A stretch of 64,000 nucleotides of DNA from Microcebus murinus (lineage: Eukaryota; Chordata; Mammalia; Primates; Cheirogaleidae): positions 32,439,138 through 32,503,137 of the forward strand of contig NC_134124.1 of NCBI RefSeq assembly GCF_040939455.1. Direction: 5' to 3'. Of the stretch, positions 10,290-21,699 are shown piece after piece. Under the pieces are notes generated by a model. The model ran no database searches. It was not told the origin of the DNA and saw only the letters and a program-made list of their open reading frames with translations. Each line of letters opens with the position of its first letter. Positions within the stretch are counted from its first letter, which is position 1. A program made the translations under genes and the position numbers.

Positions 10290-10865
10290 CATCATTTTTA
10301 TACACTGATGAACCTTGATTACTGCCACAGCCTCCTCCTGACTGGACTCCCTGGGTTTCAGAATAATCCTTTGCCAATTTGTCCTCCACACTTCTCATTA
10401 CGAGCCTTCTTTCTATTAATAAAACATGGCTGTAATCATTTCACTTTGTTGATTAAATCCTTCAGTGGCCACTGTAGCTTTTATGATAAGAGTTCAAACT
10501 CCCTGTCTTAGCAACCAAAGTCCTTTAGCATCTGCCTGCTGACACCTGTCCAGATTCCCCACCACTCTCTCACAGTCAACATGTTGTCTGGCCTTCCAGA
10601 AGCATTTTCAGTTTCCCAAATTTAACAAGTCATTTTATGCTTCTCTGCTTCCTTTCCCTCAACTGTTTCCACTGCCTGGCTTGTCTTACCCTCCTCCTGA
10701 GTCCTTTTCATCCATCCTATATCAAGTACCTGCTCAAGAGTCAGCTCAAGAACCACCTACGGTAAGAAACTTCCTAGGGAACATGTTTAGTGTGACTTTA
10801 TCTCCAGCACTTAGCCCAGTGCCCGGTATAAAGTACGTGCTCAATGCATCTTTGCAATACACATA
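10290..10865 (+). repeat. L2 LINE 3' end (long)
   Basis: About 575 bases follow L2: 'cacagcctcctcctgactgg', 'tgattaaatccttcagtggc', 'ttcccactgcctggcttgtc'-like text near 10668, 'ctgctcaagagtcagctcaa', and the terminal 'gcccggtataaagtacgtgc'. The frames here (105 and 61 codons) are relics of an old repeat without an intact L2 reverse-transcriptase domain. Confidence 0.8.
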
Positions 10866-10869
10866 AGAT

Positions 10870-11210
10870 GAAAGTCTTTGGGCAAAAGTTCCTGAGCTTC
10901 TTGCAGCTCCATTTTGCGGGCGTTCTGGGCAACAACTGCTCCCCCTTTCCTCAGTCATCATAGGATTCCCCACAGACTCCTCTGTGACTTCTTTCAGCTA
11001 AATGTGTCTCAGGGCACTGACTGCAGCCCAACAGGAATAACCAGATAGCCTCGAGGGTCAGCCTTGCTGCTGGGCACCAATGCAATCAGGAGAGAAACCA
11101 GGCAGGTGTGGAAGAGTGGAGGAGACTAAAGACAGACTTCCGGGATCTCTTTGCTTGATTATGGAAAAGTCCAAAATCAGAGACTCCCATCTCTTGGAAT
11201 TAGAGTGACA
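10870..11210. other. Unrecognised sequence
   Basis: Nothing recognised on either strand. Confidence 0.4.
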
Positions 11211-11214
11211 GTCC

Positions 11215-11345
11215 TTACCAAGGTGCCTTCACTGATACCTATAGCCCACATTGACCACTACCTTGACTGTCTAGAACATTTCTATATTTCTGTCACTCAA
11301 TATAATATCTGATGTATTTTTATATAACTCTCTACTTATTGTCTA
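11215..11345 (+). repeat. L2 3' fragment
   Basis: 'aaggtgccttcactgatacc', 'gaacatttctatatttctgt' and 'ctctacttattgtctagttt' resemble the L2 segment just before its terminal block. Confidence 0.45.
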
Positions 11346-11730
11346 GTTTGTTTCTCTCAGTATCATATAAGCATTTTGTAGGCAAACACAAAAAAAACCC
11401 CAAATGCCATATTTCTTGATGAGAGGAGTGCCAGAAACCCGGAGAAGGATAAATGTTCTGATTTTTAAGAAAGAAGGGGTGAATCTAGAATTTATAAACT
11501 TATCATGCCTAAAGTGAAAAAGTGGCAAACAAATTATTGAAAGCTGATTTGTGACTATACATAGAAAAAAGGTGAATTTGTAATTACTGGGAGCCCACTG
11601 TGTTCACTGAGGCCATATTGCAGCAAATGAACCTAATTTTCTTATTCAGTAGAATTTCTAACTAGTAAAATAAACTGTAATAACAGTTCATAGTAATCCA
11701 GAGTTTTATAATACAAAGCACTTTCACATA
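11346..11730. other. Unrecognised AT-rich sequence
   Basis: Nothing recognised. A 61-codon minus frame (11343-11528) has no domain. Confidence 0.4.
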
Positions 11731-11734
11731 TATT

Positions 11735-11885
11735 ATCTCAGCAAGGTACCATGGCATTGTGAAAAGATGATGATTTTTTAAGCAAGACAGATTTAAGTTT
11801 GTCTTTTGGTGCTATTTTAGTTCTCTGAGCCTCTTTTCTTCATTTGTACATTGTCTTTAAATCATATACAAGAATAAAAGGTAAT
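11735..11885 (+). repeat. MIR SINE (degenerate)
   Basis: 'taccatggcattgtgaaaag', 'ttctctgagcctcttttctt' and 'catttgtacattgtc' follow MIR order in plus orientation. Confidence 0.5.
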
Positions 11886-11889
11886 CTGT

Positions 11890-12495
11890 GTTCCAGTCCA
11901 TTTACTGAAGCATTAACACCTGCATATTATGGTGAATCGACTATAATTATGACTATTCTTAATTTTCTCAATATATGATGAAGAATGTATTAGTGTTGTC
12001 TTTTTTGCATACGAGCAAATCGAGGGTAAGTATAAGTAATATTCCACAAAGTACACAACAAGCATGTTATAGAACAGAGATCTGAATCCCTGTTCTTTGC
12101 ACTGTACGTTCCCCTCTGCCAGGGGGGAAGAAACTCACTTTCTCCTTTCCTCATTTTGCAAGCACTGAGCGTATGAAATGGTGAAGAACCATGAGCCAGA
12201 CAGTATTACAGCAAGAGGGTTTATAGCCATCTGACAGACCAGATCCCCCATACAGTTGACCAAAACCTACCCCGACGGCCTTGCTGTGGACTTTCTCTGC
12301 ATGGATATCTGCCTTTGCCTATCCTCTTCCACAACTTAATTGACTTAAGTAAATAAAGGGTATTCTGATTAGATGTGCAAAGGGAGATAGTAACAAGCAG
12401 ATAGTATGCTGGATATCAAAATTCAGATTTATTTTTAAAGAAACTGGACAAGAAAAATAGGTCAAGATAATGAGAACAATTTTATCAGAGATAAG
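11890..12495. other. Unrecognised sequence
   Basis: No family, exon or RNA gene recognised. Confidence 0.4.
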
Positions 12496-12499
12496 GAAA

Positions 12500-12758
12500 A
12501 AATCTCTAACCTAATGTACAGCATGGTGACTATAGTCAATAATAAAGTACATTTACTAAGAGAGTAGATCTCAAGTATTCTCACCAGACACCCACACGCA
12601 CACAGGTGAGGTGGTGGATATGTTAATTAGTGTGACTATGGTAATCGGTTTACAATGTATATGCATGTCAGTGCGTCACATTTTACACTTTAAATCTGCA
12701 TAATTCTATTTGTCAATAATACCCCAATAAAGCTGAAAAAGAATAAAAACAGAAATGA
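12500..12758 (+). mobile_element. L1 3' end fragment
   Basis: 'gcatggtgactatagtcaat', 'agagagtagatctcaagtat', 'gatatgttaattagtgtgac' and the end 'ataccccaataaagctg' with an A-rich tail match the L1MA/L1MB-type 3' UTR. A sister of the fragment at 2167-2330. Confidence 0.75.
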
Positions 12759-12759
12759 G

Positions 12760-13298
12760 AAAAATTCCTATATTTATGATTAAAAACATTAAATTTCATG
12801 AGTAAGGCATTGAAGAGATGTGGCTTAACAGCACTAATGTGAAAATGACTTCAAGGTTTAATTTGATTACAAGCTCAATCTGAATCGCCCATACGGCAAG
12901 TCTGCCACTTAATCTTTGGCCGTATTCAAAGAAGCTTAGCATCACGTGCAATGAAAGTTCTCCGGGCTGGTCAGTTGGCACTTGGAATTGCACGTTTAAA
13001 TCCAACCCCCATATTTTGAGAGGAACACTGACAAACCAAAGGCCATCTAGGGAGCATTCCCAGGATGGTGAAAGGTCTTCAAAACCTTGTCATGTGAGAA
13101 ATGCCATGGAGATACTAGGAAGGTCTATACTAGAGGCAGAAAACCTGTGGGAGACATTGTAACGAAGGATCCACCTGGAAGAAGGATTTGACTAAGTTTG
13201 TGTGGATCTAAAAAGTGTACCAAACACCTTGCAAGAGAGACAGCCAATGATGTCTACCATTTGCCAAGCTCAGAAGGGAGGTCCAGCCCTGAGCTTAT
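12760..13298. other. Unrecognised sequence, perhaps an ancient repeat
   Basis: The text around 13018-13110 ('ggaacactgacaaaccaaag', 'caggatggtgaaaggtctt') resembles an old dispersed mammalian repeat that I cannot name. The rest is unassigned. Confidence 0.3.
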
Positions 13299-13299
13299 A

Positions 13300-13455
13300 T
13301 GTGACTTAGACACTTTCATTCTCACAAACAACACTGTGATTAGCAATCACTGCCCACCCCCATTTCAGAGATGAATAAAAATTTGAAGCATAGAAAAATT
13401 ATAATAACTTGTTCAACGTCCTAAAACTAGTAAATTCCTGAGCCGGGAGGCATCC
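13300..13455 (-). repeat. MIR SINE fragment
   Basis: 'ccccatttcagagatgaata', 'taataacttgttcaacgtcc' and 'taaattcctgagccgggagg' give MIR in reverse complement. Confidence 0.6.
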
Positions 13456-13554
13456 TCATGACCCTATGATTTTAGCATCATTTCATTTACAAAAGAGTCT
13501 GAAGCTACCAAATTTGCCAAAGGCCAAAGGTGACCACATGGTGGAACTGACTTG

Positions 13555-13772
13555 ATAAGCACCTAATTTGTGCTAGGACACAGGCAATACGTTTTGCAAA
13601 TATAATATCTTTTAATACGAAAATGGTTTGTGATGGTTGTACAAATGAGGAAATGGAGATAGGAATAGATAAGTCAACTTGCTCAAGATCATGCATGTAC
13701 TAACTGCATGAGGTAGGATTAAAAGCCAGGACTATGTGGCTTAACCACTGTGCTATGCTACCTCTCCCAGAG
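13555..13772 (-). repeat. MIR SINE
   Basis: 'gcacctaatttgtgctagga', 'acaaatgaggaaatggagat', 'aacttgctcaagatcatgca' and 'ttaaccactgtgctatgcta' give a nearly complete MIR in reverse complement. Confidence 0.8.
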
Positions 13773-13774
13773 AA

Positions 13775-14790
13775 GGAGAAAGAATTTTCTACCAACAAAA
13801 GCTCTTCAAAACTGCCTCAAGAGGCCATCAACTCTTCATCACTGAAGGGGTCCAAGTAGAAACTGGTGGTCTCTATGTGGGGATAGAACTGTGCATCGAG
13901 ACACTTGGAAATTCCAAGCCTTTGTGATTCTGTCCCTTTGTTCTTCATGGGGCAGGCTAAGAGCTGGTAAACAGTTATTGACCTGAGTGGAATAGAAGTC
14001 CACTCTCTAGAAGGGGACCAACTCGGCGCATTGCTGTGGCAGTTGTGGCTTTGCAAGTGAACTTTCTAGCTATTTGTGTCAAAGCTGAATTAGAGGGAGA
14101 AGGGCTTCCCAGCACAGCTAGCAATTAGAGTCCAGCCCACAAATTCCTGCAGTGGCCTGGCTGCTTGTGTGGGAAGGCCAGCAAAGGAGGCAACTTCAAG
14201 GGGCAGTGGCACAGAGCAGGGCAGCAGTGGGCAGCCTGGAGCTGTGGCCACAGGACAGCCCGGAGAGCTGGCCGCAGACTAGATTTGGATTACGATGTTT
14301 ATTCTGCTCTGCCTCCCAGGCCTCTCCCTTCCTGCCCTAAGGGCTGTTGTCCACTGGAGTGACGGACAAGGTGATTAATTGGATACAGGCTCTCAGAGGC
14401 AGCCAAGAAGTGTTCTCCCACCGAGATTCACACAGGGGGTTAGAGACACCCTCCCGGCGGCACTACGTACAGATCCCCTCCCTTTGTCCACTCCTATAGT
14501 CTGAAGGTTCCATGGTCCATGGAAAAGTCTCCATCAAATCCGAACCACACAGGCTGATGCCCGAGCACAGAATTAGCTGGGCTGTGGAAATAAATGGTGA
14601 TGATTTGGGGAAAGCACAGAACTCACATCTTGACAGGGGCTTCCCTGGGACCAGCTGCTCTCAGGGGAACAGGTGTAGAGAGTCCATTTGGTTTTTGGAA
14701 GGAGTATAAAAAGTCCTCTTGCTCAAAACCCACCCCACTGGTTTATTAAAAAAAAAAAAAAACCAACAAATAATCACTTCCTTGGGTCAA
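13775..14790. other. Unrecognised, mostly unique sequence
   Basis: About one kilobase without a recognised repeat. Overlapping frames (62-79 codons) exist in several phases without a domain. It ends in an A-rich run just before the Charlie element. Confidence 0.4.
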
Positions 14791-14792
14791 AG

Positions 14793-16279
14793 CAGTGGTC
14801 CTTAAACATTTTGGTCTCAAGTCCCTCTTTATATTCTTAAGAATAACTGAGGCCCCCAAAGAACTTTTGTGTATGTGAGTTGTAGCTCTTGAGATTTACC
14901 ATATTGGAAATTTTTATAATAATTATTTATTAACTCCTTTAAAAATAATCCCCTATTATATGTAAACATGTTACATTTTTCCAAAAATTAAATGTATTTC
15001 CTAAAACAAAAATATTTGGTGAGAAGACTGGCATCCTTAAAAAATAATCCCCTCTTCTATGTAAACATAAATTATATTTTTCTGAAAATCAAATATATTT
15101 TCTAAAACAAAAATATTTGGTGAGAAGACTGGCATTGTTTTACATTTTTTAAAAAAATCTCTTTAATGTCTAGCTTAATAGAAGGCAGCTGGACTCCAAT
15201 ATCTGCTTCTGCTTTCAATCTGTTGTGATATGTTGTTTGGGTTGAAGGTTATGAAGAAAATCTGGCCTCTCACAGTATGTAATTGACAAAAAGAAGAGTA
15301 TTTCAATAGCCCTTTTTAGATAACTGTGAAGATATATTTTTTTTTACTACACCAAAACAGATTAGTTGCACTGTGAAATCCGCAGCCATATCTGAACTTT
15401 TTATACTATGTGTCATTAAAATCCGTTGATCAGTCTTGAACTTTGAATAGATCTTTTTATCCATGCATAATTTTCTCACATTGGTCATTTAGAAAATATC
15501 AGTTTTCTGAGATATGCAGATCTTCCTAATGTTGTTATACTTCATTATATGATATTAAAAAATCACATCTATTAATATCACCACTGATTTTATCAGAAAA
15601 AAATCTGTAAGTATTGGGAACCTGCCAAGCCCATGGTGGCAGATACAAATTTTTCTAAAATTCTAATTTTTGCTTAACGCTCACGTTTTACCATTGACAT
15701 CAAATGCTGTCAGTCGCTTTCCTTGAAATGACAAGCTCACTTTGTTCCTTTTTGAGAAAATGTCTGCCAAATACCCAAGTCCGAATAACCAAGTTTGTCT
15801 GTCAGTCATTTTTTCAAGACAAAAATGGTGTTCCCTGACAATGGTGGCTAGTTCAACTCGCAAGCTCAATCACAGGAGCGCTTTCCTTTGAGAATTCAGC
15901 ATGCAGCGGAAGTGTTTTGTGTGTGCTGCTCATTTTGTCACAGAAAAGATTAAAAAGTATGAGTACTCAAGGGTCCAAATTTAATAAAATTAACAATATT
16001 TATTGCTTCATCATAAATATTCTCAGGAAAAACGACTTTTTCCCATATGAGGATGGTGTTGAAGAATGGGGTGACAGTTGAGTCCTACTACCTTGATTTG
16101 TTCCAAAGTACTGGTAGTTAGAAACACCATTGCTTTTGTGCCGTCAGTGCACATGTTGACTCAGTGAAAACGGAAATAACATCTTAGTATTATTATGAAC
16201 ATAGTTCTGATTTTGCAAACCTCCTGAAAGGTTCTTGGGGCTGCAGAGGGATCCCCGAACTGCACTCTAAGAACCATTG
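14793..16279. mobile_element. Charlie-type hAT DNA transposon, both ends present
   Basis: It begins 'cagtggtccttaaacatttt' and ends 'tgcactctaagaaccattg', inverted termini of the Charlie (hAT) type. Next to the right end is 'gaacctttcaggaggtttgc' read in reverse. The 8-bp target duplication is decayed: 'ggtcaaag' at 14785-14792 against 'agctaaag' at 16280-16287, matching at five of eight positions. About 1.49 kb with no intact transposase frame, so an internally deleted or decayed copy. I recognise Charlie1-like text but cannot fix the subfamily. Confidence 0.8.
14940..15135. repeat. ~100-bp tandem duplication inside the Charlie element
   Basis: 'aaaaataatcccct' to 'gagaagactggcat' occurs twice in a row (about 14940-15034 and 15040-15135) with a few differences. 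The left copy is followed by a different base run than the right copy, consistent with duplication after or shortly before insertion. Confidence 0.88.
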
Positions 16280-16389
16280 AGCTAAAGTGTCGAAGAACCT
16301 TATTAAAATGCAAATGTCATTTGGGAAGGATGGGTAAAAAAATAAACTCTTGGCAGTCACTGTCAGCTTTGTGTGGAGAGAGGAGAATT

Positions 16390-16612
16390 CGGCAAGTCTG
16401 ACCCTCAACTCGGATTCAGATAAATCTGGGATAGAATACCAAATCCCACACTTACTAGCTCTGTAAATCATATAATCCTCAGGATCTCAGTTTTTTTGTC
16501 TGTGAATGAAAATAATAATCCTTAATCTTTAAATTTGCTATAAGGATTTAATAGGGCGAATATCTAATGTATAGTACATACTCAATAATTATTAACTGGT
16601 TTTATAATTTAT
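16390..16612 (+). repeat. MIR SINE
   Basis: 'cacacttactagctctgtaa', 'aggatctcagtttttttgtc', 'gctataaggatttaatagg' and 'agtacatactcaataatta' show full-order MIR in plus orientation. Confidence 0.8.
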
Positions 16613-16784
16613 GATATTATAACCTATTAAGAGTGGGATTAATGATGGCTACATTTTTATGGGTTTAGGGGATAGGAAGCTGTCTGGAGGCCACAAGGTG
16701 GGTATTTCCTCAGTATTAACCAAGATTAGCCATCGAAGGGGTACAAAAGGAGATGAAGGGACTAAAGACAGTCTTCACTTTTCC

Positions 16785-16862
16785 ATTCATTCATTCAACA
16801 AACATTTGATGATCACCGCTGCATGCCTGTCTCCAATTGTGTATCAAGAAATGCTACAACAT
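16785..16862 (-). repeat. L2 3' end
   Basis: 'cattcattcattcaacaaac' followed by 'atttgatgatcaccgc' is the reverse complement of the L2 terminus. Confidence 0.65.
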
Positions 16863-16869
16863 GATGACA

Positions 16870-17030
16870 GTAACCAGTACAGTGAGATGTGGGATTCAAA
16901 CTGGGGAACCTGGCTTTTGGTCTCAGTTTTGTACTGGCTGTGTCACCTGGGGTGTGCCCTTTAAATTCCCTGAAATTCGGTTTTCTTATTTGCAAAATGG
17001 GAAAGATAATAAATGTTTCAAAGAACAAAT
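16870..17030 (+). repeat. MIR SINE
   Basis: 'gggattcaaactggggaacc', 'gtactggctgtgtcacctgg' and 'cttatttgcaaaatgggaaa' follow the MIR core. Frames of 65-101 codons across it are by-products. Confidence 0.75.
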
Positions 17031-17154
17031 GTAAAACTGTGGTTACAGTGGTCTTTAATTATTTTGGGGTCTGTGGTTCTGGAAGTGATCACTTTTTAAT
17101 GTCTTGAAAACCAGCATCCCATGGAGGAAGGAATCCCTTCTGATCCTTGATCTC

Positions 17155-17295
17155 TTTGATTGTATAATAAATTAGAATAATAATGCCTGCCTACTTTTGG
17201 GGTGTCTCAGGATATACAGTGTCAATATAGTTACTATGTGGCACATAGAAGTGCTTAACAAATAGCAGGTATCATTTATGATTTCATGGTGGGAT
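17155..17295 (+). repeat. MIR SINE 3' half
   Basis: 'gaataataatgcctgcctac' and 'atgtggcacatagaagtgc' followed by 'ttaacaaatag' match the MIR 3' half. Confidence 0.65.
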
Positions 17296-17299
17296 AGAT

Positions 17300-17930
17300 A
17301 TGCCTCCCATGGAGGCAGGCATATGGTAAGCCAGGAGAATAAATGGAAGAGAAGAACTTTTAGCACAGTACCAAATAAACACCAGCAAGGATTTAATATT
17401 GATAGCAATATTAAAGGGCTGGTTATTCTTTAGATACTCATTCTAGGGCTAAACCATAGTGAGGGCACCTTCTTGCCTTCCTACTGTCAATCTCAAGATC
17501 TAACCTCCTACCTTTAAGGAGCGTTGGAAGGAAGAGAGCTGTACGGATGACTGACTGCACTGGTCAGAGCAAATGATTAGGCAGAACCTTGGTGAAGGGC
17601 TAGGAGTGAAATATGAGGGAAACAAAGGAATCGAAAGGATTAAGAAAATGTGGAAGTGGGAGACAAGGTAGCACCCAAGAAGAGAGGTGAGGGGCCTCTA
17701 CTGACCCCTGGGCAGTACTACCAGGAGCACCCCGGGAACCTACAGCTAATATCCCAGGCCTTTTAGATGAGCTGAAGCATGGCAAGAATAGAAAAGAAGG
17801 CTTCTCCACTCTCGACCTCATAGTAGAGTATGTGCAAGATGGGAAATGCTACCAAACTCAAAGACCGAACATTTTCCTGGTTTCCTCAGGGAAGCTGGAC
17901 AAGCTGGCAGTTAATCCATTTAAAGGGCTT
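17300..17930. other. Unrecognised sequence
   Basis: No repeat or exon recognised. The 73-codon minus frame at 17600-17821 has no domain. Confidence 0.4.
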
Positions 17931-17934
17931 TATT

Positions 17935-18188
17935 TTATGGTATTTTACAACAAATATTCACATAGAACTTGCTAAGTTCCAGGAACTACTGTAAATTCTT
18001 TACATATATTAATTACTTTAATCCTCTAACAACTCTATGAGATAAATTACAGTGGCTATTTGATAGATAGAGAGACTGAGGCCAAGTTTCTTGCCTAAAG
18101 TCATTCTGTTCATAAGGGGCAGATTCTCAGGAGCCGGAGGATCAAGCTCCAGCCTTCAGGTGCCCAACCATGCAGCCCTACTGCTTTA
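17935..18188 (-). repeat. MIR SINE
   Basis: 'attactttaatcctctaaca', 'actctatgagataaatt', 'gagactgaggccaagtttct' and 'caaccatgcagccctactgc' give MIR in reverse complement. Confidence 0.7.
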
Positions 18189-18189
18189 A

Positions 18190-18930
18190 AGGGGGTAAAC
18201 TGGGACCACAACGATTTGGATACGGATAACAGTGATCAATGTTGACGAGATGCTGATAAGAATAGTGGTGCCCATTGTCAAAGTAACCTTTACACTACAG
18301 GATAAGATCTGCAGACTGTAAACAATATGGCTGCTATTCCCATTCTGCAACATGAAAAGTATTGTGTTTCATCTCCCAGTTTAGCATGCCGAGGGATCAT
18401 CTGAAATCTACACAAGGGCAGCTCAGTGGAATAGGAAAATGAGAGAAAAGTGAGGAAACTTATTAATATTCTCTTCTCTTATCAAACCCTTGTCCTTAAC
18501 TCTTCATCCTTCCCCAAAATTCCCTGTAGGACTAAACCAGGCTTGCCAAGTTACTGCCAGTGAAGCCCCTAGAGATGGATGGAGTCTCAACCTCCGGAAT
18601 GCAATCATCTCCTGCTAGGAAAAATTAAAAATAAAAATGAAGATGGTAGGAGGAGAGATGTGGACTGCATTTACTTGGGAGTTACTAAGCAGGAAATAGA
18701 TTTCTGGAGTCGACCTAAATCTATGTTTCATGTGTTCCTTTGTAATCAAATAGCTTTCAGAAAACCTTCTTTACTGTAATCGACATTCAAAGAACTCTTC
18801 TGTCCAAGAACACCATTCAGGGAGGGCTGTGGTCAGACTCCAGTGACCCAGCGCTGAAACTACCTGCTCACCAGGGAGGGAGATGAGAAAAAAACCAAGA
18901 GGATCATCTCAACCTAGAACCAGTCACCTC
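18190..18930. other. Unrecognised sequence
   Basis: Nothing recognised; unique or too diverged to assign. Confidence 0.4.
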
Positions 18931-18934
18931 TTTT

Positions 18935-19110
18935 CAATCCTGGCTGCAAGTTAGAAACACTTGGAATATATATAGATATAACTGGAGTCCCAAATCCACC
19001 ACATTCCAATTAAATCAGACTCCCCGGGGGTAGGGCCTGACCACCATTCTTTTATAAAAACTCTCTATGTGGTTCCCTTATGATACCAGAGTTGACAGGC
19101 ACTGATATAC
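18935..19110 (+). mobile_element. MER5A-like hAT fragment
   Basis: 'ctggctgcaagttagaaaca', 'ggagtcccaaatccaccaca', 'aaatcagactccccgggggt' and 'agggcctgacc' follow MER5A order. The left end is diverged. Confidence 0.6.
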
Positions 19111-19194
19111 AAGTTTAAAAATTCTTCTGCACAGCCAGGGCTACTGCTATAGCTTTTTGATCACTATGGAAGGCTTCCTAGTGGAAGAGGAAGT

Positions 19195-19538
19195 GTCATG
19201 ACAGTAGCAGGTAAAGAACCCAGAACTTTGGAGTCTTGGGTTCAAATTCCAGTTCAAATAGTTACAGCACTGACACACATGATTTAAGGCAGTGTGTTTG
19301 TTGGGTACTAAGTGGCATGGCAGATTCAAATCTAACCTGGGGTCTGTCTGGAAGTAAAAGAGGCCTGGAGTTGAGCCCAGATTCTCCCAGTCACTAGCCA
19401 TGTGACCTCCCATCTATATCTCTTCTTCTGTAGAATGGGTATATGAATGCCTCCCGTGCAGAGGACTGTGGTTTGTGGTGATAAATTCTGTTTAAGTACA
19501 GGGCTGGGCACACAATAGCTATTATTATAAGGACTTCA
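19195..19538 (+). repeat. MIR SINEs (probably two)
   Basis: The first part has 'tggagtcttgggttcaaatt'; the second has 'ccagtcactagccatgtgac', 'cttcttctgtagaatgggta' and 'agggctgggcacacaatagc'. The core order suggests two adjacent MIR copies in plus orientation. Confidence 0.7.
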
Positions 19539-20144
19539 GTATCTCTTATATATTTTCTCACTACGGCTTACTATTGAGACACACCAGGCCTGTGAGGGAT
19601 GAAATTTCTAAGAAGTTGGGGGATGAGTAGGGGCAAGATCTGAGATAGATTTAAGTATACCACTGCAATTACTATGAAGGTTAATCTAATTTATGCAAAA
19701 CAAGGTGAGCTCCAATTCACACTTTGGGAAGACCACTGTGGCTGCTGTGTGAAGAGCAGGTTGGAGATGGAGAGCAAGGAGACTGGTCAGGAGACGAGTA
19801 TACCAGTCCTGGGAGGAGCTGGAGCTTCAGAGTGTGCAGTGGCAGGAGGGGTGCACAGACATCATCTCCTGAGATGCACTCTGAAAGAAGCCTGGGGAGG
19901 ACTTGCGGAGTCACTGCAGGTGAGAGGGAAAAGGCTGTGTAGCACTCTCCCAGGTTTCTGATTTGGGTTCCTGGGTAAAATATGGGTCCAATTTTCAAGC
20001 AGAAAGATTTTGGAGGACAACTGAAAATTGAGTTTTATATATGTGAACTTGGAGATTCACATGAGTCATTTAAGTTGATAAAGCATATAGATAGCTAGGC
20101 ATGTGGCTGTGAAACTCCAAAGAGAGGACTGGACAGGTGATACA

Positions 20145-21413
20145 TGAGGGGCCATCAAAAAGTCATGGAAAGTGCATATCATGAAAAAACTATGCATATT
20201 TCAAAATATTCTTGCACCAAAATAAGTTCGTACTAACTTATTATAATATGTCTAAATAGGATCTAGTTTGAGGCACTAGGAAGGATATGAAATGAATTTG
20301 AAAAGAGCCCCTATCAGAGCAATGTGAATGCTGCTAAAATTGAATGAACAAAAAAACATCAAATTTATGGTGAAGCATGGGTGAGAAAATGGTAAAATCA
20401 TTGATGCTTTGTGAAGAGTTTATGGGGACAATGCCCTAAATAAATCAGCAGTTTACAAATGGATAAATCATTTTAAGAAAGGATGAGATGACATTGAAGG
20501 TGAAGCCCACAGCGGCAGACCATCCTTATCAATTTATGAGCAAAAAACATCCTCTTTTTTGTGTGATAATTAAAGAGAACAGATGATTAACAGAAGAAAC
20601 AATAGCCAACACCCCAGACATACACAATTCTGACTGAAAAATTAAAAATGAACAAACTTTCCACTCAATGCATGTCAAGACCATTTTACCAACATCAGCT
20701 GAAAACAGAGCTTTCAATGGAAATTTTAAACAAGTGGGATCAAGAATTCTTCAATTCTTCAAAGAATTGTAACAGAAAGTGAACATGGCTTTGCCAGTAT
20801 GATCCTGAAGACAAAACACAATCAAAGCAATAGCTACCAAGAGGTGGACATGATTCAGTTCAAGCAAAAGCAGATTGGTCAAGAGTAAAGGTCATGGCAA
20901 CAGTTTTGGCGGATGCTCAAGGCATTTTGCTTGTTGATTTTCTGTAGGATGACAGAGCAATAATATCTGTTTATTATTAGAGTGTTTTAAGAAAGTTAGC
21001 CAAAGCTTTAGCAAAAAGAAGGCCCAGGAAAGCTTCACCGGAGAGTCCTTCTCCCCCATGCCAATGGTCCTGCTTATTCCTATCAACAAACAAGGGCATT
21101 TGAAAGTTTCAATCGCAAATCATTAAGCACCCAGTTTACAGTCCTGTTTTGGTTCCTTCTGATTTCTTTTTCTTTCATAATTTTAGAAAATCTGCAAAGG
21201 TCTCCCGTTTTTCTTCAATTAATAATGTAAAAAAGACTGCCTGTATGTGTTAGATGATCCGAATCGAATACTCACTTCTTTAGGGATGAACTAGATGGCT
21301 GGTATCATCACTTACAAAATTGTCCTGAACTTGATGGAGCACACGTTGAGAAATAAAACTTACATTTTTTATGTTGTAATTTCATTTTCCATGAACTTTT
21401 TGAAGTCTCCTCA
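20145..21413 (+). mobile_element. Mariner DNA transposon, full length, inactive
   Basis: The ends are inverted: the left 'tgaggggccatcaaaaagt' followed by 'catggaaa' mirrors the right 'ttccatgaactttttgaagt' followed by 'ctcctca'. The target TA is intact on the right (21414-21415); on the left it appears as 'ca', one change away. The length of about 1.27 kb is normal for a mariner. It is not the common human Hsmar1 or Hsmar2 terminus. The best fit is a mariner of the group with 'catggaa'-type ends known from other mammals; I cannot assign the subfamily. Confidence 0.85.
20370..21350 (+). pseudogene. Mariner transposase relic
   Basis: A mariner transposase would cut and paste its own element using a DD34D catalytic triad. 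Patches of the family are readable in shifting frames: an N-terminal helix-turn-helix region near 20440-20520, 'STQCMSRPFYQHQLKTELSM' near 20660, and a C-terminal 'PSDF' with the last catalytic Asp near 21157. The first Asp position near 20779 now reads as Ser ('VTESEHG' where the family has VTGDETW), and stops and frameshifts occur throughout. The gene is dead. Confidence 0.75.
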
Positions 21414-21549
21414 TATTTTTATGGACCGTCTTCATATAACTGTTGTGAGTCCATAAGAATGGCCAAGCTCATCTAGGTGAGACTATAAATAGAAAAAAAA
21501 AAAGAGAGAAGCAAAGGAAAAGGGACTCAGGATTTGTCCCCACGGAACA

Positions 21550-21698
21550 CTGTTGTTTTCTATTCTAGAGAGTAAATCTTCCATGGGCAAGGAATGTGTC
21601 TCACATACTCGTGGACCCTTGGTGTCTGGCACACAGTAGGCATTTATTAGATGTTGAAGGAGAGAAAGAATGAATGAATCAATTAATGAATCAAATAG
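21550..21698 (+). repeat. L2 3' end
   Basis: 'agtaaatcttccatgggcaa', 'ggtgtctggcacacagtagg', 'catttattagatgttgaa' and the final 'gaatgaatgaatc' match the L2 terminus. Confidence 0.75.
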
Positions 21699-21699
21699 G

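Larger units (their letters stand above)
19670..21545. repeat. Ancient dispersed repeat split by a mariner
   Basis: Left part 19670-20144: 'ggaagaccactgtggctgct', 'ggagactggtcaggagacga', 'ctcccaggtttctgatttgg'. Right part 21416-21545: 'ctcatctaggtgagactata' and 'gtccccacggaacactg'. Both follow one well-known ancient mammalian repeat whose order I recognise but whose name I cannot state safely. The mariner at 20145-21413 sits in the middle. Frames of 72-95 codons here are not genes. Confidence 0.55.
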
